A stretch of 64,000 nucleotides of DNA from Gammaproteobacteria bacterium. Its GTDB lineage: Bacteria > Pseudomonadota > Gammaproteobacteria > Chromatiales > Chromatiaceae. Location: contig JAGRGP010000065.1 in the NCBI GenBank assembly GCA_020445415.1, positions 1 to 64,000 on the forward strand, written 5' to 3'. Shown in pieces: positions 36,362 to 46,205 of this stretch. Position 1 is the stretch's first letter, and each line of letters opens with the position of its first letter. The notes beneath the pieces were generated by a model, which was given only the letters and a program-made list of their open reading frames with translations, was not told the origin of the DNA and searched no databases. The position numbers and the translations under genes are program-made.

Positions 36362-39300
36362 ATGAGCGTCGTACCTCCCCATCGCATCCGTGAGATTCCA
36401 TACAACTACACCTCTTTTTCAGACCGGGAGATCGTCATCCGATTTCTCGGGGAGAAGATGTGGCAACTCATCACCGAACTGCGGACTAGTCGTCGCACCG
36501 GAAGGTCTGCCAGGATGTTATTCGAGGTGCTTGGCGACATGTGGGTGGTGGCGCGCAATCCTTATCTCCAGGACGATCTACAGGCTGATGTAACTCGCCG
36601 CAATGCCCTCGTAGGTGCGCTGGTCCATCGTTTGGATCAGTTTGAGTCCCGCGCTGCCGGAAACCTAAAAGCCCTTGAGCTCTTGCAGGCGGCCAGGGAT
36701 GCGGTGGAGCGTTTCTCCGCGTGCTTTGAGTCCAACAATCGGCTGCGGCGGCAGGTAACTCAGGCGCTGGCATCCGTCACCCGCCGGGATAACATAGATT
36801 TTGGTGGATTGGCCCGGGTATCCCATGCCACCGACGCTACCGACTGGCGGGTGGAGCTGCCCTTTGTGGTGATCAATCCCGATACCGAAATGGAATTAGC
36901 CCCCATCGTTCGAGCGTGTATCGATTGCGGTCTTACCTTGATTCCTCGAGGAGGCGGTACTGGTTATACCGGGTCCGCCGTCCCGTTGGATACCCGCTGC
37001 GCCGTTATCAATACCGAGAAGTTGGAACAGCTGGGGCCGGTGGAGTATCGGAAGCTGCCGGGCCTGGCCGGGGAGGTGCCCACGGTAAGGACCGGAGCGG
37101 GTGTGGTGACTCGGCGGGTGTCAGAGCTTGCCGAAGCTCACGGGTTGGTCTTCGCGGTGGATCCCACCTCTCAGGATGCTTCGACCATCGGCGGTAATAT
37201 TGCCATGAACGCCGGGGGTAAGAAGGCGGTATTGTGGGGAACCACTTTAGATAACCTGGTTTCTTGGCGCATGGTCACGCCGGACGCCGATTGGCTGGAG
37301 GTGGAGCGTCTCAATCACAACCTGGGTAAGATTCACGATCAGCCGCAAGTCACTTTTCGCGTCAGCCGTTTCCAGGCTGATGGTAAGACTCCTCGGGGAA
37401 AGCCCGAGTTGTTGACCCTGCCGGGGAGCAGTTTTCGCAAGACGGGACTCGGAAAGGATGTCACCGACAAGTTCCTGTCAGGTCTTCCGGGGGTACAGAA
37501 AGAGGGCTGTGATGGTCTGATCACGTCGGCCCGTTTCGTCTTGCATCGGATGCCGGAATATACCCGCACGGTATGTCTTGAGTTCTTCGGCACCGACCTC
37601 TCCCTGGCGGTTCCCGCTATCATCGAAATCAAGGAATTCATCAAAGGTTGCACGGGGGTCCAGGTGTCCGGGCTGGAGCATCTGGATGAACGCTATGTCA
37701 AGGCCGTGCGGTATGCCACCAAGGCGCCGCGCCGGGAGCGGCCAAAGATGGTGTTGTTGGCCGACCTGGTCTCCGACGATGAGGATGCGGTGGCGCGGGC
37801 GGCCTCCCGGATCGTGCAGCTGGCCAATGCCCGACAGGCGGAGGGATTTATCGCGGTAAGCCCCGAAGCGCGCCGCAGCTTTTGGCTCGACCGCGCCCGT
37901 ACCGCCGCGATTTCTACTCACACCAACGCCTTCAAGATTAACGAGGACGTCGTCATCCCTCTGGAGCGCCTGGCCGAGTACAACAGTGGCATTGAGCGTA
38001 TCAACATCGAACAGTCCATTATCAATAAGCTGCGCATCCTGAGGGCGGTGTTCGACTACCTCGGCGGGGGCTTGCCCGAGGTGAGCCGGACGGACGATTT
38101 TGAGACCTCCCGGGAAAGCGATGCCATCCTGGCGTCCAAGCAGCAGCTCGCCAAAGATGTGGTGGCGGCGGCGATAGCGCGGTGGGAGGCCATCCAGATC
38201 AATTTGGACCGGCCCAGTGCGGACTGCCGGGCGTTGCTGCGAGACCAGGAAGTGACGCTCATCCAACCTGGAGACACGCTGTTGGCGATGATGTTGCGCC
38301 GCGATCTGGTGCAGAGTTACCGGAAGGAGGTGGCGTCCAGGTTGTTTGAGATCTTTAACGGCAAAGAGATGCAACCGGTACGCGAGCGCCTGGAGCGGAT
38401 ACACGCCGAGCATCGGGACGCACGGTTGTTTGTGGCCTTGCACATGCACGCCGGTGACGGCAACGTGCATACCAATATTCCCGTGCACTCACATAACTAC
38501 CAGATGTTGCAGGAGGCCGACCGGCTGGTCGACCGGATAATGGAGCTGGCTCGATCGTTGGGTGGGGTCATCTCCGGCGAACATGGGATCGGCCTTACCA
38601 AGGTGCGCTATCTGGACTCGGAAAAGCTGGAAGAATTCGCCGCCTATAAGCGTCGGGTGGATCCGAATTCCCTGTTCAATCCCGGGAAGCTGATGCCCGG
38701 ATCGGGACTGGAGGGGGCATACACGCCATCGTTGCGGCTGGTACAGCAGGAGGCAATCATCCTCGAGGAAAGTGAGCTTGGAAAACTCAATGACGAAATC
38801 AAGCACTGTCTTCGCTGTGGGAAGTGCAAGCCGGTATGCCAAACCCACATCCCCCGCGCCAACCTGCTTTATTCTCCCCGTAACAAGATACTGGGCACGG
38901 GCCTGGTAATAGAGGCATTTCTGTACGAGGAGCAGACCCGCCGAGGGCTTTCTTCCAGACACTTTGAAGAGATGAATGATGTGGCCGACCACTGCACCAT
39001 TTGTCATAAATGCCAGAATCCGTGTCCGGTAGAAATCGATTTCGGAGAGGTCACGGTTCGCATGCGGACGATACTCGCGCATCGGGGGCAAAAGCGAAAA
39101 AATCCGGGTACCTGGGCGGCGCTAGCTTTTCTCAACAGTAACGATCCCCGTACTATCCGCATGCTGCGCAAAACCATGTTGGAGTGGGGTTTCAAGGGAT
39201 TGTCCCTGGGGCATGCCCTGATCAGGCGGTTGGGCCTGCTCAAGCGCAATGAAATTCCTCCGGCCGCCACTACCGGCAAGACCCGGCCTCGGACTCAACT

Positions 39301-40222
39301 GGTGGAGATGGTGCGACGCCCGGTCAGCGTTGAGCTGCCTAGGCAGTCCACCAGGGCCATGTTGGGTTTGGAGGACAAGAGCGTTATTCCAATCCTGCGA
39401 GATCCCGGCCGGCTCGATGAGGACTCGGAAGCGGTGTTCTACTTTCCCGGTTGCGGATCGGAGCGGCTGTTCAGCGACGTTGGACTCGCCACGATCGCCA
39501 TGCTCTACGATCTGGGTGATCAGGTCGTGCTGCCACCGGGTTATCTTTGTTGCGGTTATCCTCAAACCGCTGCCGGACAGGACCGAAAGGGGCACCAGAT
39601 CACCACCGAAAACCGGGTACTCTTCCACCGAGTGGCTAACACCCTCAACTATATGGATATCAGGACGGTGATCGTTTCCTGCGGAACTTGCATCGATCAG
39701 CTGATGAAGTATCAATTCGAGCAGATATTTCCAGGCTGCCGGTTATTGGATATCCACGAGTATTTGCTGGAAAAAGGTATCGGAATGCAGACTAGCGGAG
39801 CCGGTGATTATCTGTATCACGATCCCTGCCATTCTCCAATGAAGCGCTATCCTCCGTTGGAGGTCGCCACTAGGTTGACGGGCCGCCGGGTGTTGCTCTC
39901 GGACCGTTGCTGCGGCGAAGCCGGAACACTCGGGGTTTCGCGCCCGGACATTGCCAACCAGTTGCGATTTCGTAAACGGAACGAATTGCTCGACGGTCTC
40001 CAACGGCTATCCGGCGATCGGCGCGGCGGGAACCTTCCCCCCACCAAGTTGCTCACCAGCTGCCCGGCTTGCCAACAGGGCCTGAGCCGTTACCGGGGTG
40101 AGACGGGGCTTGAAGTGAGGTATATTGTAGAAGAGCTGGCATATGACCGGCTTGGACCCAACTGGCAAAAAGCATTTGTCGACAAGGCGCTACACGGTGG
40201 TATCGAACGGGTGCTGCTGTAG
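36362..40222 (+). CDS. giant FAD/Fe-S oxidoreductase (DUF3683, FAD-linked oxidase, ferredoxin, two CCG domains)
   Basis: The 1286-residue single chain combines what glycolate or D-lactate oxidases split into subunits. In order: an N-terminal DUF3683-like part ([18 protein letters not shown]), an FAD-binding PCMH domain ([39 protein letters not shown]), an FAD-oxidase C domain ([27 protein letters not shown]), two 4Fe-4S motifs ([11 protein letters not shown] near 815, [12 protein letters not shown] near 877) and two cysteine-rich CCG domains ([10 protein letters not shown] near 1063, CCGEAGTLG near 1182). It likely oxidises a 2-hydroxy acid and passes electrons to quinone; the substrate is unknown. 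A TTG at 36326 was rejected as start in favour of the ATG at 36362. No partner subunit is adjacent. Confidence 0.92.
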   Translation: MSVVPPHRIREIPYNYTSFSDREIVIRFLGEKMWQLITELRTSRRTGRSARMLFEVLGDMWVVARNPYLQDDLQADVTRRNALVGALVHRLDQFESRAAGNLKALELLQAARDAVERFSACFESNNRLRRQVTQALASVTRRDNIDFGGLARVSHATDATDWRVELPFVVINPDTEMELAPIVRACIDCGLTLIPRGGGTGYTGSAVPLDTRCAVINTEKLEQLGPVEYRKLPGLAGEVPTVRTGAGVVTRRVSELAEAHGLVFAVDPTSQDASTIGGNIAMNAGGKKAVLWGTTLDNLVSWRMVTPDADWLEVERLNHNLGKIHDQPQVTFRVSRFQADGKTPRGKPELLTLPGSSFRKTGLGKDVTDKFLSGLPGVQKEGCDGLITSARFVLHRMPEYTRTVCLEFFGTDLSLAVPAIIEIKEFIKGCTGVQVSGLEHLDERYVKAVRYATKAPRRERPKMVLLADLVSDDEDAVARAASRIVQLANARQAEGFIAVSPEARRSFWLDRARTAAISTHTNAFKINEDVVIPLERLAEYNSGIERINIEQSIINKLRILRAVFDYLGGGLPEVSRTDDFETSRESDAILASKQQLAKDVVAAAIARWEAIQINLDRPSADCRALLRDQEVTLIQPGDTLLAMMLRRDLVQSYRKEVASRLFEIFNGKEMQPVRERLERIHAEHRDARLFVALHMHAGDGNVHTNIPVHSHNYQMLQEADRLVDRIMELARSLGGVISGEHGIGLTKVRYLDSEKLEEFAAYKRRVDPNSLFNPGKLMPGSGLEGAYTPSLRLVQQEAIILEESELGKLNDEIKHCLRCGKCKPVCQTHIPRANLLYSPRNKILGTGLVIEAFLYEEQTRRGLSSRHFEEMNDVADHCTICHKCQNPCPVEIDFGEVTVRMRTILAHRGQKRKNPGTWAALAFLNSNDPRTIRMLRKTMLEWGFKGLSLGHALIRRLGLLKRNEIPPAATTGKTRPRTQLVEMVRRPVSVELPRQSTRAMLGLEDKSVIPILRDPGRLDEDSEAVFYFPGCGSERLFSDVGLATIAMLYDLGDQVVLPPGYLCCGYPQTAAGQDRKGHQITTENRVLFHRVANTLNYMDIRTVIVSCGTCIDQLMKYQFEQIFPGCRLLDIHEYLLEKGIGMQTSGAGDYLYHDPCHSPMKRYPPLEVATRLTGRRVLLSDRCCGEAGTLGVSRPDIANQLRFRKRNELLDGLQRLSGDRRGGNLPPTKLLTSCPACQQGLSRYRGETGLEVRYIVEELAYDRLGPNWQKAFVDKALHGGIERVLL

Positions 40223-40269
40223 CCAAAGGCCGCTTCATAGGCCAGGGTACGTTCCTCGTCCCCCAGCAC

Positions 40270-41991
40270 TTATCTAAGACGGTTGTTGAGCCACCCTTGA
40301 GCGATCTCTCTTCGCGAATTTAGAAACCATGCGGGCATGCTGTCGGGCGGTTCGAACTTGAATGCGCCATTCAAGGCATCCAGGATTGCGTTGTCCCGGT
40401 TGTAGACATCCGCTTTGAAATAGAAGTCGGTGTTGTCTGCGTCAACCGTCCAATAGAGTAGAAACACCGGGATTTGCCGCGACAAGTTCACCGTGCGGGT
40501 CTGGTTTTGCTCCACCAGTTGCTCAATCTGCCTTCGGTTCCAGCGTTGCGGATCATCCAAAAGCAACTCCGCCAATTCGAACGGTCGCTCGATTCTGATA
40601 CATCCCGAGCTAAAGGCTCGTTCCGCCGGTTTGAAGCCCGACTTATGGGGTGTGTCGTGCAAGTAGACCAGGTGTTTATTGGGAAACATGAACTTGACTC
40701 GTCCAAGGGCGTTTTCCGGACCGGGTCCCTGGCGGATCTGATAGGGAAAGCTTTCCGCGGTGACTCGCGCCCAATCTATGGTCGATGGGTCTACTATCGA
40801 GTTGTTGGCGTCGATCACCAGCATGTTCTTTTTTTCGAGATAGCCGGGATCGTGCTGGATCATCGGCAGAACGTCATTCTTGAGGATGGTTGGCGGCACC
40901 GTCCAGGTCGGATTAAAGACCAGGTATTTCAGGGTATCCTGAAATACCGGTGTCTTGCGGAAGGGTCTGCCAACCTGGGCGGGGGCAGTCCAGACAATCT
41001 GACCGTGGCGGATGTACAAGACCCGAAAACCGGCGATATCCGTAATCAGATACTCCTCGGGGACGTGCCTGAATACCCACCGGGCGCGCTCCATATTCAC
41101 TCGAATCTGATCGACACGGGCCGCTACCGGAACATTCATGGCCTCCCGCGTCTTTTCACCGATGATGCCATCGGGCTCCAGCATGTGCCGCCTCTGAAAA
41201 TGCCTCACCGCCTCCAGCAGTGTTACATCATAGTTGGACGGGTCCTCGCTTGGCCCAGAGGCCAGGTCCCCGGTAATCTGCAACCGGTTACGGATGGCGG
41301 TAAGCCGGTCGCTTTGCATACCCGGCCGCAGGGTAGGGCCGGCCGGCAGAGCGGGCCAGCCTCCCCGCGCGGCGATAGCTCGGTAGGTGGCAAGCGCACG
41401 TTTCATTTTTAGGTAGATATCGGTGTCGGGTATCAGTGTGGCCAATCCCTGCTGCAGTGACTCGCCATTGATAATCGACAAGGTGATGTCCACTGGGTCG
41501 CGCCCATCGATGTCTCGACTTAGATTCCAGTCCTCATCCAGATTCTTGGGGTTTACCTTGCCGAACAAATAATGATATCCAAGGCGGACCAGGGCATCGG
41601 TGAGTAGGATGTCGAAATCGGCTCGTTCGCAAGCTGACATCAGGCCAGCCCGGTAGTCCCTTAGCATCGCTGCCAAGGTTTCATGGTGATAGTCGGCAGG
41701 TATCAGGCCATCCAGTCGGCTGTCCTCGACGGCGGTGATCAGCGCGAGAATCTTGGTTTCGTCGCGCCAGACCAACCCATGTCCCGTCCTGCCGTACAGC
41801 TCCGGTATCAGCGTGACCGCCTTGATCGCTTGACCGCGAACCGTTAGTTGCCCGTGTTCCCGGAGTAGATCGATACGGTCGCACAACACCGGGGGTGAGC
41901 CTTCACCGGCGGCTTTGGTAGATGCCGTTGCCTGGACGGCGATGATAAGTAGTAAGACCCGGAGCCAGCGGCAAGTCATTATCGATTTCAT
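40270..41991 (-). CDS. periplasmic L,D-transpeptidase, YcbB/LdtD-like
   Basis: Makes 3-3 peptidoglycan cross-links. The 573-residue protein has a signal peptide (MKSIMTCRWLRVLLLIIAVQATAST), a scaffold region, a peptidoglycan-binding repeat (LLEAVRHFQRRHMLEPDGIIGEKTREAMN) and a YkuD catalytic domain with YLHDTPHKSGF...RAFSSGCIRIERP holding the His and the catalytic Cys. Size and domain order match E. coli YcbB. It is divergent from a YcbK-like gene 80 nt away, echoing the E. coli ycbB-ycbK neighbourhood. Confidence 0.93.
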   Translation of the reverse strand: MKSIMTCRWLRVLLLIIAVQATASTKAAGEGSPPVLCDRIDLLREHGQLTVRGQAIKAVTLIPELYGRTGHGLVWRDETKILALITAVEDSRLDGLIPADYHHETLAAMLRDYRAGLMSACERADFDILLTDALVRLGYHYLFGKVNPKNLDEDWNLSRDIDGRDPVDITLSIINGESLQQGLATLIPDTDIYLKMKRALATYRAIAARGGWPALPAGPTLRPGMQSDRLTAIRNRLQITGDLASGPSEDPSNYDVTLLEAVRHFQRRHMLEPDGIIGEKTREAMNVPVAARVDQIRVNMERARWVFRHVPEEYLITDIAGFRVLYIRHGQIVWTAPAQVGRPFRKTPVFQDTLKYLVFNPTWTVPPTILKNDVLPMIQHDPGYLEKKNMLVIDANNSIVDPSTIDWARVTAESFPYQIRQGPGPENALGRVKFMFPNKHLVYLHDTPHKSGFKPAERAFSSGCIRIERPFELAELLLDDPQRWNRRQIEQLVEQNQTRTVNLSRQIPVFLLYWTVDADNTDFYFKADVYNRDNAILDALNGAFKFEPPDSMPAWFLNSRREIAQGWLNNRLR

Positions 41992-42071
41992 GAACCAATT
42001 ATCAAATCAATGAATTAGAGTCTGGTAAAATTTTTCAGCTTATTGTCACAGGCAAGCCCGTCAGCAAGCGA

Positions 42072-42599
42072 ATGGACTTAGGACGTAGAACCCTTCTGAA
42101 GGGCCTATTACTGGCGCCCCTCGGACTTACCCTGCCAGTAACCGGCAGCGCCGGAAACGAGCGCCGGCTCGCCTTTTACCATACCCACACGGGCGAGAGC
42201 CTTTCCCTGGTGTACCACGACGGTCAGGATTATTTGTCGGATTCTTTGGAGAGTATCGACAATTATCTGCGGGATTTTAGAACCGGGGAGATCCAGTCCA
42301 TCGACCGGAAACTGCTGGATCAGCTGTTTGCGGTTAAGCAACTGACTGGCAGCCGTGGTGTATTCGAAGTGATCTCAGGCTACCGCTCTCCCAAGACCAA
42401 TGCCGCCTTGCGCGGTAAGAGCGGCGGGGTGGCAAAAAAGAGTCTGCACATGCAGGGCCGGGCAATCGATGTTCGGCTGACTGACGTTCCCAGTACCTCG
42501 ATCAGGAAAGTGGCGTTAGCCCTTCAGTCCGGTGGGGTTGGCTATTACCACAAGTCCGACTTCGTGCACCTGGATACCGGACCCTTTCGTACTTGGTAG
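42072..42599 (+). CDS. YcbK/MepK-like DD/LD-endopeptidase (DUF882, M15A)
   Basis: The 175-residue protein has a twin-arginine-type leader (MDLGRRTLLKGLLLAPLGLTLPVTGSAG) and an M15A peptidase-like domain with SGYRSPKTNAAL, SLHMQGRAIDVRL and YYHKSDFVHLDTG, which provide the zinc His/Asp ligands. In E. coli MepK cuts the 3-3 bonds that L,D-transpeptidases make. Its place next to the transpeptidase supports the same partnership here. Confidence 0.92.
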   Translation: MDLGRRTLLKGLLLAPLGLTLPVTGSAGNERRLAFYHTHTGESLSLVYHDGQDYLSDSLESIDNYLRDFRTGEIQSIDRKLLDQLFAVKQLTGSRGVFEVISGYRSPKTNAALRGKSGGVAKKSLHMQGRAIDVRLTDVPSTSIRKVALALQSGGVGYYHKSDFVHLDTGPFRTW

Positions 42600-42637
42600 T
42601 GCAATGCCGAACCAGCCCGCGCGGCGGCTGGGCGCGA

Positions 42638-43303
42638 TCATAGGGTTTGGCCAATCTGCTGTTTCAGCATCGCAAGGTGCTCCACCACCTGATCCGGCGC
42701 GTCGGGCGAGCGATCCAGTAGCTCGCAGCCTTGCTGGTACAAAAGCACCCACTGATTGTTGTCGAACAGGGACAGAGCGGCCTGATATTCGGCAGTTTCA
42801 GCGGAAAGCAGGGTAGCCGCCAATTCGTCCGGCTTAATCGGCGATGTTGGGGCAAGCAGATCTGCCACAAGGGGATATTCGAGCAGCTGAAAATGAAGTT
42901 GCCGTGCCTGATTTTCCTGTTCCAGTCTGGCTAGGGCGCTGTCGTCTCCCGCCGCTCCCCGGCGTATCGCCCGATGGATGATGTCCAGCAACCGGGTGAT
43001 AGCATCCAGTGTATCGGACTGGTTATCAGCCAACCCGCTGGCTTGTTCGTAGCCTTGCTCAAGCCGTTCCTTGATACCCAGTATGACCGCGCTATCTTCG
43101 TTGGACTGGAGATTGGTCGTTTCCAACACCAGCCCCCGGAAACTTCCGATAAAATCGGAAAGCTCCTCGTGGTCCAGGCGCTGAGCCTCGGTCAAAGCGG
43201 CGGAGGAGGGCTCTCTCTCCGACTCGGGAAATAATGGATTGTGCCGCTTGCGCAGTAAATGACGTTCCTGGCGTCCGGGGCGTTGGCTAACGTGGAGTGT
43301 CAT
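42638..43303 (-). CDS. hypothetical alpha-helical protein, function unknown
   Basis: I do not recognise this family. The 221-residue product has no signal peptide or membrane segment and looks wholly helical and acidic, with heptad-like stretches (LGIKERLEQGYEQASGLADNQSDTLDAITRLLDIIHRAI). The first 30 residues are basic (RPGRQERHLLRKRHNPLF). Its ATG at 43303 overlaps the end of the AI-2E-family transporter gene by 17 nt with GAGG upstream, so the two are translated together. It may serve the transporter or simply share its operon. Confidence 0.75.
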   Translation of the reverse strand: MTLHVSQRPGRQERHLLRKRHNPLFPESEREPSSAALTEAQRLDHEELSDFIGSFRGLVLETTNLQSNEDSAVILGIKERLEQGYEQASGLADNQSDTLDAITRLLDIIHRAIRRGAAGDDSALARLEQENQARQLHFQLLEYPLVADLLAPTSPIKPDELAATLLSAETAEYQAALSLFDNNQWVLLYQQGCELLDRSPDAPDQVVEHLAMLKQQIGQTL

Positions 43304-44366
43304 GGGACCTCGGGGCGGTGGGTGCCGGAGGGTCGGAATCAGTTAAGTGGGGCCCTAGCAGCACGGCGATCCAGCGAGTGTCTTCGCGGCTGTCCAGGGC
43401 AATCTTAAGCGTCATGGTGAGCGGAACCGAAAGAAACATGCCGATGGTGCCGAGCACCCACCCCCAGAATACCAAAGAGAGGAAAACCACCAGGCTGGAG
43501 AGCCCCAAACCCTTTCCCATGAACCTCGGTTCGATCAGATTACCCACCAAGTTGTTGATAATCAGATAGCCCGCCGTCGCCCATAGGGCGGCGCCAGAGC
43601 CCAGCTGGACAAGCGCCAGCAGTATCGCCGGGATCGCCGCGATAAGCGAGCCGATGTTGGGCACATAATTCAGGAAGAATGCCACTACACCCCACAACAA
43701 CGGGTAGTCGACCCCTATTAGCGTCAACATCAATCCCACCAGCACACCAGTCAGCAAGCTGGTTGCGCTCTTGATGGCCATGTAGCGCTTGATGTCCTCC
43801 ACTACCCGGTTCAGATGTGCGTATGAGCGTTCCGGATCCTTGAGTATCAGCCGCAGCTTGGCGGGCAGGTCGGTGCTCTCGAAGAGCAGGAAGACCACGG
43901 TCAGGAGAATCAGAAAGGCGTTGGTCAGTAATCCACTGAGGCTGCTCAAACCCTGGGCAGCCATACCCATGGCGCGAGCCGGATCGAGTAGCCGGGAAAC
44001 CGAAGCCGCAGAGATCTGCACACCCCATTCCCCAAACCACTGTTGCAGTCCAAGGGTTAGGGTCCGCAGTTTTTCTTGGTAGGTGGGTAGCTGAGCGGAA
44101 AAGTCGTCTACCGAGCCGCCAACCAACCCGCCGACCAGCGTACCGGCGGCGGCAATACCAAGAATAATCAAAATTATGGCAATCGCGGTTGGTACCCGGT
44201 GGGACTTCAGGTAGGAGAGCGCGGGTGCCACGATGATGGCGATGAAGACCGAAAGCAGGAATGGCACCAGCAGCGATTGGGCTTCACGCATGCCCGCCAC
44301 GACAATGACGAAGGCCGCCGCCGTGATCAGCAATTGCCCTCCGGCCGGAATCCGCTGCTCCTCCAT
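43287..44366 (-). CDS. AI-2E-family (PerM/TqsA) transporter
   Basis: The 359-residue membrane protein has about eight hydrophobic segments and the family's C-terminal hallmark GVVAFFLNYVPNIGSLIAAIPAILLALVQLG, then NNLVGNLIEPRFMGKGLGLSSLVVFLSLVFWGWVLG. Despite the name, substrates vary (AI-2, Na+/H+ or unknown). It is preceded by a small lipoprotein gene 16 nt upstream and overlaps the next unknown gene, forming a three-gene leftward unit. Confidence 0.92.
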   Translation of the reverse strand: MEEQRIPAGGQLLITAAAFVIVVAGMREAQSLLVPFLLSVFIAIIVAPALSYLKSHRVPTAIAIILIILGIAAAGTLVGGLVGGSVDDFSAQLPTYQEKLRTLTLGLQQWFGEWGVQISAASVSRLLDPARAMGMAAQGLSSLSGLLTNAFLILLTVVFLLFESTDLPAKLRLILKDPERSYAHLNRVVEDIKRYMAIKSATSLLTGVLVGLMLTLIGVDYPLLWGVVAFFLNYVPNIGSLIAAIPAILLALVQLGSGAALWATAGYLIINNLVGNLIEPRFMGKGLGLSSLVVFLSLVFWGWVLGTIGMFLSVPLTMTLKIALDSREDTRWIAVLLGPHLTDSDPPAPTAPRSHDTPR

Positions 44367-44382
44367 CGGTTATCTGGCCGTG

Positions 44383-44796
44383 CTATTTAAATTCGGGTAT
44401 GGGGTTAGTCCGGAACCAGAGTTTCAGCTCCTCGTCATACTCCCATTGTTGGATGTCGGTAAGCGATCGTTCCACCGGTTTGTCGATAAATACATAGGAG
44501 ATCTTGGCTGTTTGGGTAACCGTGGTTTCGGTCAAATAGGCCGGCGGCAGCACGACGTCGTAGCCGGTGACTCGGATGGTGTCCAAATCCTCCGGGACCG
44601 AGACAGCAGCACCCTCATCATTCGGTTTTAGAAATTGGTAGGCGTGTTCCAGCAGACCCCAGCGCACAGTGGAGTGGTAGCTATAGAGCGTTTCCCGCAG
44701 CTGCATGTCCGATTTTTTTTCGCTCAGCGTTTGGCATCCGCTAACCGCCAGTGATATCAGCACGAGCATCGCGAATCGATAACATGTTGCTTTCAT
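44383..44796 (-). CDS. small lipoprotein, function unknown
   Basis: The ATG at 44796 gives 137 residues with a lipoprotein leader (MKATCYRFAMLVLISLAVSGCQTL; lipobox LAVSGC, lipid-bearing Cys near residue 21). The mature part has a SnoaL/NTF2-like look (LRETLYSYHSTVRWGLLEHAYQFL...VERSLTDIQQWEYDEELKLWFRTNPIPEF). A longer frame from 44841 would bury the lipobox. It heads the unit with the AI-2E-family transporter. Confidence 0.78.
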   Translation of the reverse strand: MKATCYRFAMLVLISLAVSGCQTLSEKKSDMQLRETLYSYHSTVRWGLLEHAYQFLKPNDEGAAVSVPEDLDTIRVTGYDVVLPPAYLTETTVTQTAKISYVFIDKPVERSLTDIQQWEYDEELKLWFRTNPIPEFK

Positions 44797-44949
44797 GAAG
44801 AAGGATCCGGGTAAGTCGAGTAGATTAAGCCTACGTTGCAAACACTACACCAGCAGGGGCGGCTCACACAACTGCGGGGTTCCCTGTTATCATTCTCGGC
44901 CCGAATCCCCTTTTCCACCGGCGCCGAAGCTTCGCGGGAGGAGAAGTGG

Positions 44950-46173
44950 ATGTCTCACAGAGGTAGATTATCCATGACGGCGGAAGGTAGCCAGGGGTTG
45001 ATGGCCGATATTCACATTGCCGGCAGTCGCATAACCTTGTTGGGAACTGCTCATGTTTCCCGAGCCAGCGCCGAACAGGTCCGGGATCTTCTGGAGACCG
45101 GTGGGTATGACGCGGTGGCCGTGGAACTTTGCCCCAGCCGTTATAATGCCCTGATCGAACCTGGTGCGCTGGCCCGTATGGATTTGTTCCGGGTGATCCG
45201 GGACGGTAAGGCGAGCATGGTTGCCGCCAGTTTGGCCCTGGGCGCTTACCAGCAGCGGATCGCCGATCAATTTGGTATCGAGCCAGGTGCCGAGCAGCGG
45301 GCCGCGATCCGGTACGCCCTGGATAATCAACGCCACGTATTGTTGATCGACCGGGAAATCGGGGTAACGCTAAAGCGCGTTTTGCACAATGTGCGGTGGT
45401 GGCAACGCTTTGGTATCTTTGGCGGTCTGCTGGCCAGCATAATCTCCAAGGAAGAGGTGAGTGAAGAGGAAATCGAGGCGCTCAAGGAGGGGGACATGCT
45501 GGAGACCACCTTTGCCGAGTTTGCCGAAGATCGCAAGGATCTGTTTGTGCCGCTCATCGATGAGCGAGATCGTTACATGGCGGCCCGCCTAGTTCAGGAA
45601 GTTGCCGCGTCCGGACATGAGAATATTTTGGCGGTCGTCGGGGCCGGGCACCTCAAAGGTATCCGCTCCTACCTCGAAAAGGGTGTAGACGGACCGGAGC
45701 AGCTGATCAGCGAGCTGGAGCGCTTGCCGGCGCCGAGCCGGTGGCCTAAGGCGATCCCGTGGGTTATCGTCGCGTTGATTCTGTTGGGGTTCGCCATTGG
45801 GTTTGCCCGCAGCCCCGATCTGGGCTGGCAATTGGTGCTCGATTGGGTGCTGATCAATGGCGTGTTATCCGCGGTCGGGGCGGTCTTGGCAGCCGCCCAC
45901 CCCCTCACCGTGGCCACCGCGTTCGTCGCGGCGCCGATAACCTCACTTAATCCAACAATAGGTGCCGGCATGGTCACTGCTGCCGTGGAAACCTTTCTGC
46001 GCAAACCCCGTGTTGGTGACTTTGCCACGTTGCGCCACGAGACCACCCGCTTGGCAGGCTGGTGGCGCAACCGGGTGTCGAGGACCTTGCTGGTATTCCT
46101 GTTCAGCACACTGGGGTCTGCGATCGGCACCTACGTGGCTGGGTTCAAGATTTTTGGCCGGCTAGCCAGCTGA
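44950..46173 (+). CDS. TraB/PrgY-family membrane protein
   Basis: The 407-residue protein has an N-terminal TraB domain with ITLLGTAHVSRASAEQVRDLL, VAVELCPSRYNAL and a conserved RDRYMAARL/VVGAGHLKGI stretch, followed by about four C-terminal membrane segments (from about residue 270). TraB/PrgY proteins shut down peptide pheromone in enterococci; the broader family is thought to include metal-dependent proteases such as TIKI. Its role here is unknown. The ATG at 44950 has an excellent GGGAGGAG 6 nt upstream. Confidence 0.9.
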   Translation: MSHRGRLSMTAEGSQGLMADIHIAGSRITLLGTAHVSRASAEQVRDLLETGGYDAVAVELCPSRYNALIEPGALARMDLFRVIRDGKASMVAASLALGAYQQRIADQFGIEPGAEQRAAIRYALDNQRHVLLIDREIGVTLKRVLHNVRWWQRFGIFGGLLASIISKEEVSEEEIEALKEGDMLETTFAEFAEDRKDLFVPLIDERDRYMAARLVQEVAASGHENILAVVGAGHLKGIRSYLEKGVDGPEQLISELERLPAPSRWPKAIPWVIVALILLGFAIGFARSPDLGWQLVLDWVLINGVLSAVGAVLAAAHPLTVATAFVAAPITSLNPTIGAGMVTAAVETFLRKPRVGDFATLRHETTRLAGWWRNRVSRTLLVFLFSTLGSAIGTYVAGFKIFGRLAS

Positions 46174-46205
46174 TCCACCTCGTGGGCACTGACCAAGACG
46201 CGTGA

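Noticed and set aside
37478-38488. 336-residue minus-strand frame inside the giant FAD/Fe-S gene
   Set aside because: Antisense shadow; the plus frame carries full FAD and Fe-S motifs.
40474-41412. 312-residue plus-strand frame inside the L,D-transpeptidase gene
   Set aside because: Antisense shadow of a gene with a signal peptide and catalytic YkuD motif.
42612-42631. Hairpin CCAGCC/GGCTGG between the YcbK-like gene and the convergent unknown gene
   Set aside because: Short stem, no T-run, and G+C-rich DNA makes such dyads common by chance.
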